From Colocasia esculenta (Eukaryota; Streptophyta; Magnoliopsida; Alismatales; Araceae), in assembly GCA_014218235.1 (NCBI GenBank), contig CM024753.1, forward strand, positions 187,960,348-188,024,347: DNA of 64,000 bases, given 5' to 3'. Position numbers and translations under genes: made by a program. Below the pieces are notes generated by a model, which saw only the letters and a list, made by a program, of their open reading frames with translations, was not told where the DNA came from and did no database searches. Below, one piece after another: positions 11,520 through 22,372 of this stretch; within the stretch, counting starts at the first letter, position 1, and the number at the start of each line of letters is the position of its first letter.

Positions 11520-13152
11520 TGTAGGTTATGTTTTTCGGTCCTTTTTCAAGGGGACGAAGAACAGTAAGCTCACAAAGAGGGGGTGGTGAAAAATAAAATG
11601 TAGTGATGTGTGTGGATATGGAGTGAAAAGCAGGAAATGGCGAAAATAAAAGGAACGTGATCGCTAGGCACACGAGGGTGCCGAATGGAAATGCACGCGC
11701 GAGGGATGCGGGGGAAGGAAGTGATCGCGAGCGTACCTTTTTAGCGGGGAGATTGCGCGGGGGATGATGTGGGCCCTCTCTTCCTCTACGAACACGGCCG
11801 GCCGCGGTAGAGGGCGTTTTCCTCCTTTCAGTACCCTGACAAAATGATAAAGAAAATAAGGGGATTAGCCAAATAAGACGTGTAGTATCGAATCCCGAAC
11901 GAATAAATGAAATGAATAAAATGGGGAGGACTCACCGGATGGTGGTTTTTAAACCCCTAAATTAGGTCTGTGTGTGTGTGTATGCATGCATGTGTGTATG
12001 TAAAGGAAGTAAAATGGGCCACGTGGGAGCCGGAGGAGATAAATGAAAAGAAAAGAAAGGGGAAGGGGGGGTTCTTCCCCAAATGTTGGTGCGGCGTGAC
12101 GGGCCGTTGAAATTGATGGAGGACGTGGAGGAAGATGCTCCCGCCTCACGCGTGGAATGGAAGGAGACGACGGCACGGACACTGGGGAAGAAGGACGGAT
12201 CGACGTGGATGATGCTCCTAGGGTCAGAGGTTGAGGTGAGAATCCGACAGGGCTTCGCCGCGTCGTGGAACCCCCCCCCCCCCCCCCCCTCACAAATGAC
12301 CCTCGGGGGTCAATTTATAGGCAACAGATTCTTGAATCGCATCGGGTACAGCCGCCACGACAAGAAACTGAATCGCATCTGGGTGGCAAGCGCGACATGA
12401 ATCGCGTTGGGCTAGGGCGCCGCAACATGGATTGCATCGCGTCTGGGTGGCAAGCTACGTTTCAGAAAGTCAATTTTGATGGGACATGCGCATGATGGCC
12501 GTCATGTCTCTGAATCGCGTCCTGTCAGGACGCCGCGATAATGAAGGGGATCATGTCTGTCAGGGCTGCCGCTACTTGAAACGCGGCGGTCATGGCCGAC
12601 ACAATTACCTTAGGGGCAATTTCCGAGGCAATCAACTCATCAATGTGCTATCTGCTAATCGGAGAATTATGATTTGACCTTTTAAATAGCGTCTGCTGAC
12701 AAGGACGCGATTACAAGATTTTCTCATGATTTTCCGACATAGGCTCTCAAGTGCGGCGACTTTCGAAGCATAGCCTTTTTGACTTTTAGATCGCGACGGT
12801 CATGTCGGACACGTTAATGGGAGTCGCATCCCTCATGGCCGTCGCGTTAAGTTCGTGTCCTCGGAGGCTGTCGCGATAAGGTTGCGCCTATTATAGCTGT
12901 CGCGATAAGGTCCTGAATTGCGTCCACCATCCCAGACGCCTTTCATAATGCGGCTGCCACACCGATCATGACATGAATTTGATGCCCATAATGTCTGAGG
13001 GGCCACAGAAATGGAGGGGAAGCACCGGGGGAAGAATGGGGTGATCCAGAATGATTGGGAAAACTACTCTTGCAAGGCAAAAGAGGGCCATTTGTGGCAC
13101 TACGGCGTAACAGGAAATTTGCCCGCGGTGGAGCCGAATTCGCGTGTCTACA
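11520..13152 (-). repeat. 3' LTR of the gag-only element (1633 bp)
   Basis: Same as the right LTR apart from scattered substitutions and a poly-C expansion: 19 Cs at 12271-12289 against 7 at 20721-20727. 12330-12945 is a cluster of CGCGAC/GCGAT words. A short GT microsatellite lies near 11970, and GGCCACGTGGG (G-box core) near 12012. Confidence 0.9.
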
Positions 13153-14377
13153 GCTGCCACACCTTGGCATCTGCTTTGCATGGGAGCGAAGCGAAAAGAC
13201 ATGAAGTGGAGTGAAATGAAATGAAAGAAATGAAGCGTAGAGAAGTGGAGCGCAGCGAGAGTGGACTGAAAAGTAGACGCCAAGGTGAAAAATAGACACG
13301 CTGAGCAATTGGGTAACTGCCACCTGATAAGAGTCTTTCACCAACAACCTAGGAAGTCACCACCAGAGAAAAAGACCTAAAGAAAATGAACACTTGGACA
13401 AAGGAAAGGGATAAGAAAGGAAAGGTGCGCGGGCGCAAAAGGAAAGAAAAAATCAACTTCCAGCATCGGGGAAGTACCTAAGGACACAATCCGTTAGGTT
13501 TCACCATTGGGGGCGTCCGACACTACCGCAGGTGGATCTTTGGGAGAGAAAGGAGAGACCAACTTCCAGCGTTGGGGAAGTACCTAAGGAGTTTCACCAT
13601 TGGGGGCATATGCCACTACCGCAGGTGGATCTCTGGGAGTAAAGGCGAAAAATAAAAAGGATAAGTCCAATCAAAAGATTCTTAAGGAAATCGGCCCGGA
13701 GGCAACAAAAAAGGGAGTTCGGTATTCAACCCGGAATGGAATATTTCAAGGTTGCTTTGAATTTGAGGGGCGGATGACCCTTAAATTGGCTTGGAAGAGT
13801 GGTTGTCTACTGAGATTTCAATATGCATGTATGTTGGGCTAAAAGAAAAATATGATTAAAAGCAGAGTAGAAAATAACCAAGGATATAATTGTCATGCCG
13901 GTAAGTCAGGACCAGAGGGTATGCATGGGTCCGTAGTCCTCACATGCCAAGCTCAGAATGGCCTATCCGTGCGTCATCATTTTTAATAGAGGGGAACTCA
14001 AATCCTAGATTCCTCGGAGCCACAAGGTCCTTGGTATGCTCTAAGAGTATACATATAGTAGATGTAGATAAGTGATGGTAGGGGCAGCAGCAGCCTAATT
14101 GCGCCAGATGAAGTAACTTGAATCATGTGCTCAAAATGTATTAGCCAAGAAAAATAAATGTCATGGAAAAACAGCATTCATTCAAAGCATGTCTTGGAGC
14201 ATTAATAAAGCATTAAATAAACAGCTCATTTAGTTTGTTTATTTTTTTTCCATGAGCATAAGTGATCTTTTGGCTAAGAGTTTGGAGTTCAAGATGGGAG
14301 GAACACATGAAGGGGAAGATTTGAGTTGATCTGACGCAGACAGGAGGCAATTCTTGCCTGGTGCAATACCATCGTGA

Positions 14378-14570
14378 ATTTTTTTTGGATTTTTGAAATA
14401 TTTAATTTTTTGTGGATTTTGAGAAATATTTGATTTTTCTGGAGTTTTGGAAATATTTGGATTTTTGTTGGATTTTGAAACTATTTGGATTTTTGTGATT
14501 TTGGAAATATTTGGATTTTTTTGTTGATTTTGAAAGTAATCATTTTTTTTATTTTGAAAATATTGTCATG
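14378..14570. repeat. A/T-rich quasi-tandem repeat
   Basis: About seven imperfect units of roughly 25-35 bp built from TTTTTGGATTTTGGAAATATTTG variants. A very similar block occurs at 56385-56600, in both cases upstream of a GGATCTC..CGGGGACTTTGCC motif. Confidence 0.65.
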
Positions 14571-14924
14571 CCATGGCGACATTAGGATTATAAAAATTGA
14601 CTGGCGGGGTCTTTTGTTACCTCCCGTTTCATTAAAGAATGCCCAAAGTAGGGCGTGCGTTTTAGCGTGGCGCCTACGAACTGATTGCACTGGGTTGACA
14701 GTGCCACCACCAAAGCCATGCCTGAAGAGGCGACTAGGTCTGGTAGGGAGAAGGGAAGAGAATTTGGAGATAAGCTTTGTATGGGCATTGAGGAGTTGGG
14801 TGTGGACTTCCTTCCTTGGCACAACCATCAGAAGATTCAGTCTCATTAAGCACTGAGGCTTTTGAATTATTTTGGAATCTTGAGTGATGACCATGTTGAT
14901 TGTAGGGACATGCGTACGATCGGG

Positions 14925-15055
14925 TCCATTTGGATCTCCACGGGGACTTTGCCACTCTTTGCCATACCTTATTATGATTGATTTGTTTTTTTTTTTTTGC
15001 ATGCACACGACCGGGTCCATTTGGATCTCCGCGGGGACTTTGCCACTCTTGACAT
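14925..15055 (+). repeat. Duplicated Ogre primer-site-like segment
   Basis: Two copies, near 14927 and 15015, of GGTCCATTTGGATCTCC followed by CGGGGACTTTGCCACTCTT. The central part resembles the TTGGCGACTC...GGGGACTTTG primer-binding region of Ogre-type elements. A third copy is at 56968-57010. Orientation is opposite to the coding strand of the element that contains it. Confidence 0.5.
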
Positions 15056-15748
15056 GCATTTGACTTGATTTTTTATTGGTCATTTGATTTTGCCCATTTG
15101 GAAGACATCTTCTTATGACGGAGGTGCTCTAGGTTGGTCGCCTTGCCCAAACTATCTCTTCTACCCATACTTCGGCTGAATAGGAGGAGAAACAGACTTT
15201 TGTGTCTTTCAAGCGTGGCTGTGACGGTGACCGTGTCTACCGGGAGCAATCAGCTTAGGGCGCCATGAAGTGTGTGTAAGTGCTCATGCTAAGGGTAAAC
15301 CTTAATGATCCAGGAGAGAATTTTGGATTCTTGGCGCGGAATTCTTATAACAGAAATGTTGTGACGGCATGGCATGCTGAATATTCATTTTTATGGATTT
15401 TTGATATTACTAAAATATAGTAAGTTTTTAACATAAGATTTTTTCAAAAGATAAAAGGGGACGAATGCCCTGCGTTGGGGTGAGACTCGGGGTCTACAAG
15501 AATTTACATTTTTTGTTTGGAATTAAAATGACGAGTGGGGGCTAAAACCCTAAAAACAATGCGAGAAGGGTCGAAGGACCCGATTAAAGGTGGTGAGGAG
15601 AGAGCGGAGGAAAGATTTTGGAGACTCCGACGGGGCCGGAGGGGATTGGAGAAGAAGGAGGGTGCGGTGCCCTAAAAGAAGAAAAGAATCTGGCAGGACC
15701 GGAGGGGAGAAAGGAAAAAGCGGGCCACGAGGGGCCAGAAAAGAGGGT

Positions 15749-16018
15749 GCGCAGCGTGGGGCGCAAGATGGAGAGGTGTCGCGTGGGGCACAAGAGGGAG
15801 TTGTGCCACTTGGGGCACGGGATGGAGACATGCCGCGTAGGGCACAAGAAGGAGATGTGCCACATGGGGCACTGGAAGGAGATGTGCCACGTGGGGCACG
15901 GAAAGGAGATGTGCCACGTGGGGCACTGAAAGGAGATGTGCCACGTGAGGCATGGAAAGGAGATGTGCCACGTGGGGCACTGAAAGGAGATGTGCCACGT
16001 GGGGCACTGAAGGGAGAG
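15749..16018. repeat. 27-bp minisatellite with G-box core
   Basis: Ten head-to-tail 27-bp units, consensus near GTGCCACGTGGGGCAC plus TGAAAGGAGAT. The right-hand units are almost identical and the left ones increasingly diverged. Units near the right end contain a perfect CCACGTGG palindrome, the plant G-box core. Because 27 is a multiple of three, the array stays in frame as nine-residue repeats on the minus strand. Confidence 0.9.
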
Positions 16019-17344
16019 CAAGGAGTCCAAAAAGGAGCGTAACGCCCAGTGCAAGAGGATGGATTGTACAATAAATGAAAATAAAATGTCTCTCGTGGGG
16101 AGGGAATGTGGAGAACCCACAGGAAGGTGCTGAGAAGCAAAAAAGATGATTGAAAAGAAGAGGGAGATGAAGGTCCTCTGCCCTTTTGCCTTGCCCGACG
16201 ATTGGGCTTCCGCTTGGGAATTGGCCTTCTGACCCTCAGGTACTTCGTCACATATTTGGCCCAGCGGGCGGATGGTCTTGCTCTTCTCCGAGGGATTGAG
16301 CGGCTCTCAATGATTGGGGGATTGTTGGCTTCTGTTGGAGTTTCAAGCAACAGTGGCAACTCCCTTAGAATATAGTTGAAAGAAAGGGTGGGGAGTTCCA
16401 CCATTAGTGTTGGAAGCAATAATAAGGGGGCCGTGCCCGAAGTTTGTATAGTGTTGATTATGGAAGGGGGCACGACCCCTTGAGCAATAGATTGTGCCAA
16501 TGATTTGGCGTTGGAGTGCGTGAGCACAATCTGAGAAGCTGACCCCTTCACTGGAGTGGGAAGGTTTACAATGATTGTGTGAGAGGTCATGAGAGCTTGG
16601 AGAGGGAGATTCCCTATGAGTATTTTAAAATAAACCCAGTTGGCAATGGGTATGATTGGCATTGATTTGGAAGGCCTCTTGACGGCCATGATTGGAGGGG
16701 AGGACTCCCGCTCAGTAAATGTGCCCGGTATATTAACAATGACCGGCATGCGAGGAATACAATCTTGGAGTTTGAAAAGCACTCCCGATCCCGGGACTTC
16801 CTTCTGCTGACTCTGCGTATTGATCCTTAAAAACTTGCGCCTGCTCCGACGGATGGTGGTAGAGGCGGATGGAGTGGAAAGTTGTATGGCCTGTGGAGGC
16901 GTAATGGGTATGAAGGGGAAGATTTGCTCGGGTTTGGCTGCCAAGGGTGTTGGCATAATGGGAGGTGTAATGATTGGTGTAATGGTAGGTGGAGGCTTAA
17001 TTATGGAAGGTTTGACGATAATGGATGGCAGTGTAGGAGGTGTAAGTAAGTGGCGTACAAACATGACCTCGGAAGGTTCATTGTCATAGCACCAAGTGGT
17101 TTCCTGGATGGGTTCAGCATTGGCAACTTCAGCCCGAGCAACAGGCTGTGATGGAGGTGGAGGTTGTTGTGGGGGTAGTTGTGGTGGGGGTATAGGAGCT
17201 GGCATGGGAGCCGGAGCAGGTGCAACGTAGGGCATGAGAGCTTCTTCATTAAAAATATGGGCATCGTAGGGCCCAGTTAGAGGTTGCTGAGTCCGAGGAG
17301 GATGAATCAGTGGATGCCTGGGTGGCGGCATGCCATAGTAGATG

Positions 17345-17676
17345 TGTAACGACCCAACCTCCCTCGAAGGCACCCGAGGATGGGGGTCCCAGGTAATGGT
17401 AACAACCTCTCAGAACGGGGACAAGCCCTCAAGTGCCAAGCACCGAGCGAACAGGAGGGGCAACACAACAAAACCACGCCGAACCGTTGGCTTGTAACCA
17501 CGACAAGCCCAGCAAGCGAGAAGCATGCACAAACCCTAAAAAGGGTTATCGGCCAACCAAACATGTACGGAAAAAGTCGGAGCCTCGGAACACCACCCGC
17601 CAGCACGGGAACCCGTCGCTCTGCTAATAATCTATTGACCACCCCTGGCGAGGGTCCGGAAGGTCGGGTCGTTACA
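17345..17676. mobile_element. Solo LTR (332 bp) with 5-bp target duplication
   Basis: Begins TGTAACGACCC and ends GGGTCGTTACA, extending to an 18-bp imperfect terminal inverted repeat. It is flanked by perfect AGATG at 17340-17344 and 17677-17681. It is non-coding and splits the gag-like frame. The TG...CA ends and 5-bp duplication fit a solo LTR of a chromovirus-like element better than a MITE; a diverged relative lies at 2690-3066 in reverse. Confidence 0.85.
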
Positions 17677-18931
17677 AGATGGGTAGTTGTGGAGGTGCAT
17701 ATGGGGCAAATGTTGTATGTTGGTGAGGTGGATGGTGGATGGCGTCCACTGATCCATTCTTTCTCGGTTTAATTTGATCAAAAAGATCTACGATCGGGGA
17801 GTCCATTAGATGTGCCTGAATGTAACATCCCTGCTCGTAGAGCTCCTCCATGGAGGTGATCTGATTCGTGGCCAGGATGTGCCTGAATCTTGGAGTAGAG
17901 TTGGAAATAATAATTTTGATTTGCTCTAACTCCGAGAGCTCATGTTGTAAGCGTGTGGCCATTGACCTCCAACGGTCAGCAAATTGTACAAAGGCCTCGT
18001 CGGCCCCCATCTTCTCGGATGTTAAATCTGTGATAGATAGATAAGGGCTAACGCGGTCTTTATACCTCTAAAGGAATTTTTTATGCAGGGGGTGGAAGTC
18101 TCCTGCCTTACTTGGCTCTAAGGAGTAGAACCATTCGAGTGCATGGCCGTCAAGAGATTTTCTAAATAAATATGCCAATGTAATTGGATCTCGCTGCCAA
18201 TGAGAAGACTCATAAAGGAATTCTTTAATGTGAAGGTAGGGGTTCCCCGTGCCATTGTACAATCGGTACGTTGGCATCTCCGAAGGATGAAAGTAAATTT
18301 GAGGGAGAGCTGGCATGGCGGCGACGGGGTCACCCATGGGATTTGAAAGCTTATTTATTTGGTTCTCCAAATTATTCAATTTTTGGAGAAGAGCATTTTG
18401 GAGTGGAGTGGGTTGCTGTTGGGCATGTGAGGGAGCACATGGGGGTGGCCTTGAATTAATGGGCCTTCCCAAAGGGCGGTCTGTTCGGACCAGAGCACGG
18501 GAGTACAAATGGCCAGGGGGCCGAGGTGATGAAGAATGTACAGGAGCATGTGGCGAAGTCGCCGGAATGTACAAAGGCGGGTGCCTGGGAGAAGGAGAGG
18601 GAGGAGGAGTCGCACCCCCAACCAAAGATTGGATCAGATTTAATTGTTGAGGGGTGAGTTGATCGAGTGCATGCAGGACAGTTTGGACTGTGGGATCATG
18701 GTGGGGGGAAGGCTCTTGCCGGGTTCTGATTGGAGTGAGGTATGGAGGGACATCAGATAGGCTAGTGCGTGGCGTGCGCACATAACCACAAGAGGTGGAA
18801 GGTTGTCCCTCACGGTGGTGAAATGGATGGACATGTGATTGGAAAGATTGGATGCTTGAATTATCCTCATAGTCCTCATAATAAAAATCGACATGATAAT
18901 ATTGGTCCATTTTAACAAGACAAGCAGACAA

Positions 18932-19968
18932 CTAAGTTGAACAAAGATTAATCAATCAAAGATGGCTCAAACAAGTTATGATACTTAGCGGTTATTTTTA
19001 AGGAGTTTCACAATTATTTAAATGGATTGAAAAATATTGTGTCACTCCAGATGAGTTCCTAGTTGGGTAGAAGATGAGTACTTCGGGGTGCAACTAGAAT
19101 CACTTCTTACCACGCAATGGATGTCTAACCTGGGTCAACGGAGTGGTACCGCTAGCTCGGTCCGCCGTGAGGGAATCTACGAGGTACGGAGTCTTACGGA
19201 GTTCCGAGAGAAGGTTCACTGGTCCAAAGGGACGGAACACCCAATGGAGAGCTTGCCTTCACCAGAAGGGTGTGTGGAGCCTAGGATGTGAGGGAAGGAG
19301 GTCCCCCGACCGATGCGAAAATGCCCTGCATGCACAGTTTATAGCAAAGAAATGGCAGAACGATGTGTTTCTATCAGAAATAAATCACTTCCAGTCACCG
19401 GGACGTGGATATGAAAGCCCCGGAAGGCTGTCAGAGCCACGAACAGGTCCCTGTGGACAGACTGTGTCAGGCAGAAATGCGTCAGCTCTGGCCGCCGCGA
19501 CAAGCGAAACGTGTCTGGATTGCCGGACGTGTTATCAAGCAGTGAATCGCGTCCTCTGTATGGGACGCGATTCCAAATAGGCACCCGAGAACAAATCGGA
19601 AAACAGGAAAAAAAAAAAAACATTAAAGGAATGTGTCGAGCTTAGCCGCCGCGACAACAGGAATGCATCGACTAAGGTCGCCGTGACAAGGAAGCTGAAC
19701 GCGTCGGCTTTGGCCGCCGCGACAATCAAAACGAAATGTGTTCTGCTTAATGGACGCGTTATGAACACATCCTCTATGTTGGACGTGATTCCGACAGGCC
19801 TCCCCAGGATAGAAAAAAAGGCAGAAATGCAGGAGATATATATATCTAATATAAATTAAACACACATGCCGCAGGGTATTAAGCATAAAAGAATAGTGCC
19901 ACGTGGGGCACGAAGGAGGGGATAATCAAATGGAAAACGCAAAAGAGGTCCCACCGTGATTGCCAAGT
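18932..19968 (-). other. Leader of the gag-only element with primer-binding site
   Basis: Untranslated leader between the 5' LTR and gag. The primer-binding site is minus-strand TTGGCAATCACGGTGGGA at 19950-19966, two bases from the LTR end, similar in layout to Ogre primer sites. 19480-19790 is another cluster of GCGAC/GCGTC words. A single GTGCCACGTGGGGCAC unit at about 19890 matches the minisatellite of this same element. Confidence 0.6.
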
Positions 19969-21591
19969 TGTAGGTTATGTTTTTCGCTCCCTTTTTCAAG
20001 GGGACGAAGAATAGTAAGCCCACAAAGAGGGGGTGGTGAAAAATAAAATGTAGTGATGTGTGTGGATATGGAGTGAAAAGCGGGAAATGACAAAAATAAA
20101 AGGAACGTGATCGCTAGGCACACGAGGGTGCCAAATGGAAATGCACGAGCGAGGGATGCGGGGGAAGGAAGTGATCACGAGCATACCTTTTTAGCGGGGA
20201 GATTGCGCAGGGGATGATGTGGGCCCTCTCTTCCTCTACGAACACGGCCGGCCGCAGTAGAGGGTGTTTTCCTGGTTTGATTACCCTGACAAAAAGATAA
20301 AGAAAATAAGGGGATTAGCCAAATAAGACGTGTAGTATCGAATCCCAAATGAATAAATGAAATGAATAAAATGGGGAGGACTCACTGGAGGGTGGTTTTT
20401 AAACCCCTAAATTATGTGTGTGTGTGTGTATGCATGCATGTGTGTATGTAAAGGAAGTAAAATGGGCCACGTGGGGGCCAGAGAAGATAAATAAAAAGGA
20501 AAGAAAGGGGAGGGGGGTGCTTCCCCAAATGTTGGTGCGGCGTGACGGGCCGTTGCCAGAATTGATGGAGGACGTGGAGGAAGACGCTCCCGCCTCACAC
20601 GTGGAATGGAAGGAGATGACGGCGTCGAACTCTGGGGAAGAAGGACAGATCGATGTGGATGATGCTCCTAGGGCTGGAGGTTGAAGTGAGAATCCGACAG
20701 GGCTTTGCCGCTTCGTGGAACCCCCCCTCACAAATGACCCTCGAGGGTCAATTTATAGGCAACAGATTCTTGAATCACGTCGGGTATAGCCACCGTGACA
20801 AGAAACTGAATCGCGTCTGGGTGGCCGGCCGCGACTTGAATCACGTCGGGCTAGGGCGCCGCGACATAGATTGAATCGCGTCTAGGTGGCAGACCGTGTT
20901 TCAGAAGGTCAATTTTGATGGGACATGCGCATGATGGTCGTCATGTCTCTGAATCACGTCCTGTCAGGACACCGTGATAATGAAGGGGATCGCGTCTGCC
21001 AGGGGTGCCACAACTTGAAATGCGGTGGTCATGGCCGACGCGATTACCTTAGGGGTAATTTTCGAGGCAATCGGCTCATCAATGTGCTGCCTACTAATCG
21101 GGGAATTATGATTTGACCTTTTAAATAGCGTCTGCTGATAAGGACATGATTACAAGATTTTCTCATGATTTTCCGGCGTAGGCTCTCAAGTGCGGCGACT
21201 TCCGGAGCGTAGCCTTTTTGACTTTTAGATCGAGGCGGTCATGCCGGACGCGTTAATGGGAGTCGCGTCCCTCATGGCCGTCGCGTTAAGGTTGCGTCCT
21301 CGGAGGCCGTCGCGATAAGGTTGCGCCTGTTATAGCTGTCGCAATAAGGACCTGAATCATGTCCACCATCCCAGACGCCTTTCATAATGCGGCCGCCACA
21401 CTTGTCGTGACATGAATTTGATGCCCATAATGTCCGAGGGGCCACAGAAATGGAGGAGAAGCACCGGGGGAAGAATGGGGTGATCCAGAATGACTGGGAA
21501 AACTACTTTTGCAAGGCAAAAGAGGGCCATTTGTGGCACTACGGCGCAATAGGAAATTTGTCTGCGGTGGAGCCAAATTCGCGTGTCTACA
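19969..21591 (-). repeat. 5' LTR of the gag-only element (1623 bp)
   Basis: Pairs with 11520-13152. Ends at GTGTCTACA followed by the GGCCC duplication. It contains the same CGCGAC/GCGTC word cluster at 20760-21410, with CpG-type substitutions falling at different sites in the two LTRs. Confidence 0.9.
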
Positions 21592-21596
21592 GGCCC

Positions 21597-22372
21597 TGGA
21601 AGACGAGGAGAAAATGGCCTTCACTACGGAAAAATGTCTGTATTGTTTTACTCGAATGCCTTTCGGACTGAAGAATGCAGGGGCGACATACCAGAGGCTC
21701 GTCAACATGATGTTCGAGTGTCAGATCAGAAGGATGATGGAGATATACATTGATGACATGCTTGTGAAGAGTCGGAGAGCAAAGGACCATGTTCGGGACC
21801 TAGCCGAAACTTTTGAAGTGCTGCGACAGTATGGGATGAAGTTAAACCCAGAGAAGTGTGTCTTCGGTGTACGAGCAGGAAAGTTCCTCGGATACCTCAT
21901 CTCCATCCGAGGTATCGACGTTAACCCCAACAAAGTGCAGGCAATCATTAACATGATGGCACCGAGTACCGTCAAAGAAGTGCAGAGGCTCAACGGCCGG
22001 ATCACCGCCTTGAGCAGATTCATGTCCAGATCAGCGGAGCAGTGCAAGCCGTTCTTCGACGTGCTGAGGAAAGGGCGGTTCGAGTGGACCGACAACTGTC
22101 AAAAGGCCTTCGACGGGCTCAAGGCATATCTGGCCAATGTCCCCATGCTGAGCAAGCCTGTAGCAGGAGAAGAGCTGTTGTTGTACATCTCTGTGACGGC
22201 CAACTCAATCAGTTCGGCGCTCGTATAAGAAGTTGAGCGGAAACATCTTCCAGTGTACTACACAAGAAAAGCTTTGCGATGAGCTGATCAGTGCTACTCC
22301 GACCTGGAGAAGGCAGGTTACGCGCTGGTGATGGCGGCACGATGACTCTGACCATACTTCCAAGCCCACAAG
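21597..22372 (+). pseudogene. Tat reverse transcriptase C-terminal part and RNase H
   Basis: RT continues after the insertion. Visible are FTRMPFGLKNAGATYQRLVN, the catalytic YIDDML box, LNPEKCVFGV and GKFLGYLIS, then FEWTDNCQKAFDGLKAYL of the connection/RNase H entry. A TAA at 22226 and several further stops up to 22345 break the gypsy RNase H region (PVYYTRKAL, YSDLEKAGYALV). The upstream start of the plus-strand frame at 21509 belongs to the inserted LTR, not to RT. Confidence 0.85.

Larger units (their letters stand above)
13153..15549. other. Non-coding 3' interior of the gag-only element
   Basis: No credible coding region. 13440-13640 contains a duplicated stretch (CAACTTCCAGC, GGGGAAGTACCTAAGGA, TTTCACCATTGGGGGC twice). 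14380-14570 is an A/T-rich quasi-repeat of TTTTTGGATTTTGAAAATATTT type. 14925-15055 holds a duplicated primer-site-like segment. The rest is unassigned. Confidence 0.6.
15550..18931 (-). pseudogene. Gag-like protein of the gag-only element, broken
   Basis: On the minus strand the first part (18931-18068, 287 aa) has a Pro-rich N-terminus and a gag core with YLHIKEFLYESSHWQRDP and LDGHALEWFYSL. After one stop the frame continues at 18010-17684 with FADRWRSMATRLQHELSELEQ and the rest of the capsid-like region. The solo LTR at 17345-17676 interrupts it. Beyond the insertion a 600-codon frame continues to 15550: Pro-rich, then SRRKFLRINTQ, a basic segment (RRRARPSARWAKYVTKYLRVRR) and finally a run of nine-residue SAPRGTSPF repeats from the 27-bp minisatellite. 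No zinc knuckle or protease motif is visible. Known for the family: gag assembles particles. Inference: the Pro-rich and repeat tail is family-specific and may not be translated as gag. Confidence 0.7.
11520..21591 (-). mobile_element. Gag-only non-autonomous LTR retrotransposon (Tat/Ogre-like)
   Basis: A full-length element: LTRs at 11520-13152 and 19969-21591 begin TGTAGG and end CTACA on the plus strand and are nearly collinear. Perfect target-site duplications GGCCC lie at 11515-11519 and 21592-21596, inside the Tat RT. The gag-like coding region and the primer-binding site are on the minus strand, so the right LTR is the 5' one. No protease, RT, RNase H or integrase motif is present in the 6.8-kb interior, so it must have depended on another element for movement. 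LTR differences are frequent, often at CpG sites, so it is not very young. Confidence 0.9.

Noticed and set aside
15584..16120. Plus- and minus-strand ORFs over the 27-bp minisatellite read as novel repeat proteins
   Set aside because: They exist because the 27-bp unit is a multiple of three and stop-free in several frames; only the frame continuous with the gag-like ORF is worth noting.
17345..17676. Cassandra-type element with 5S rRNA sequence
   Set aside because: Size and TGTAAC start are similar, but no 5S-like segment is visible.
18376..18621. Plus- and minus-strand shadow ORFs inside the gag-like region
   Set aside because: They overlap the real gag frame in another frame and show no known motif.
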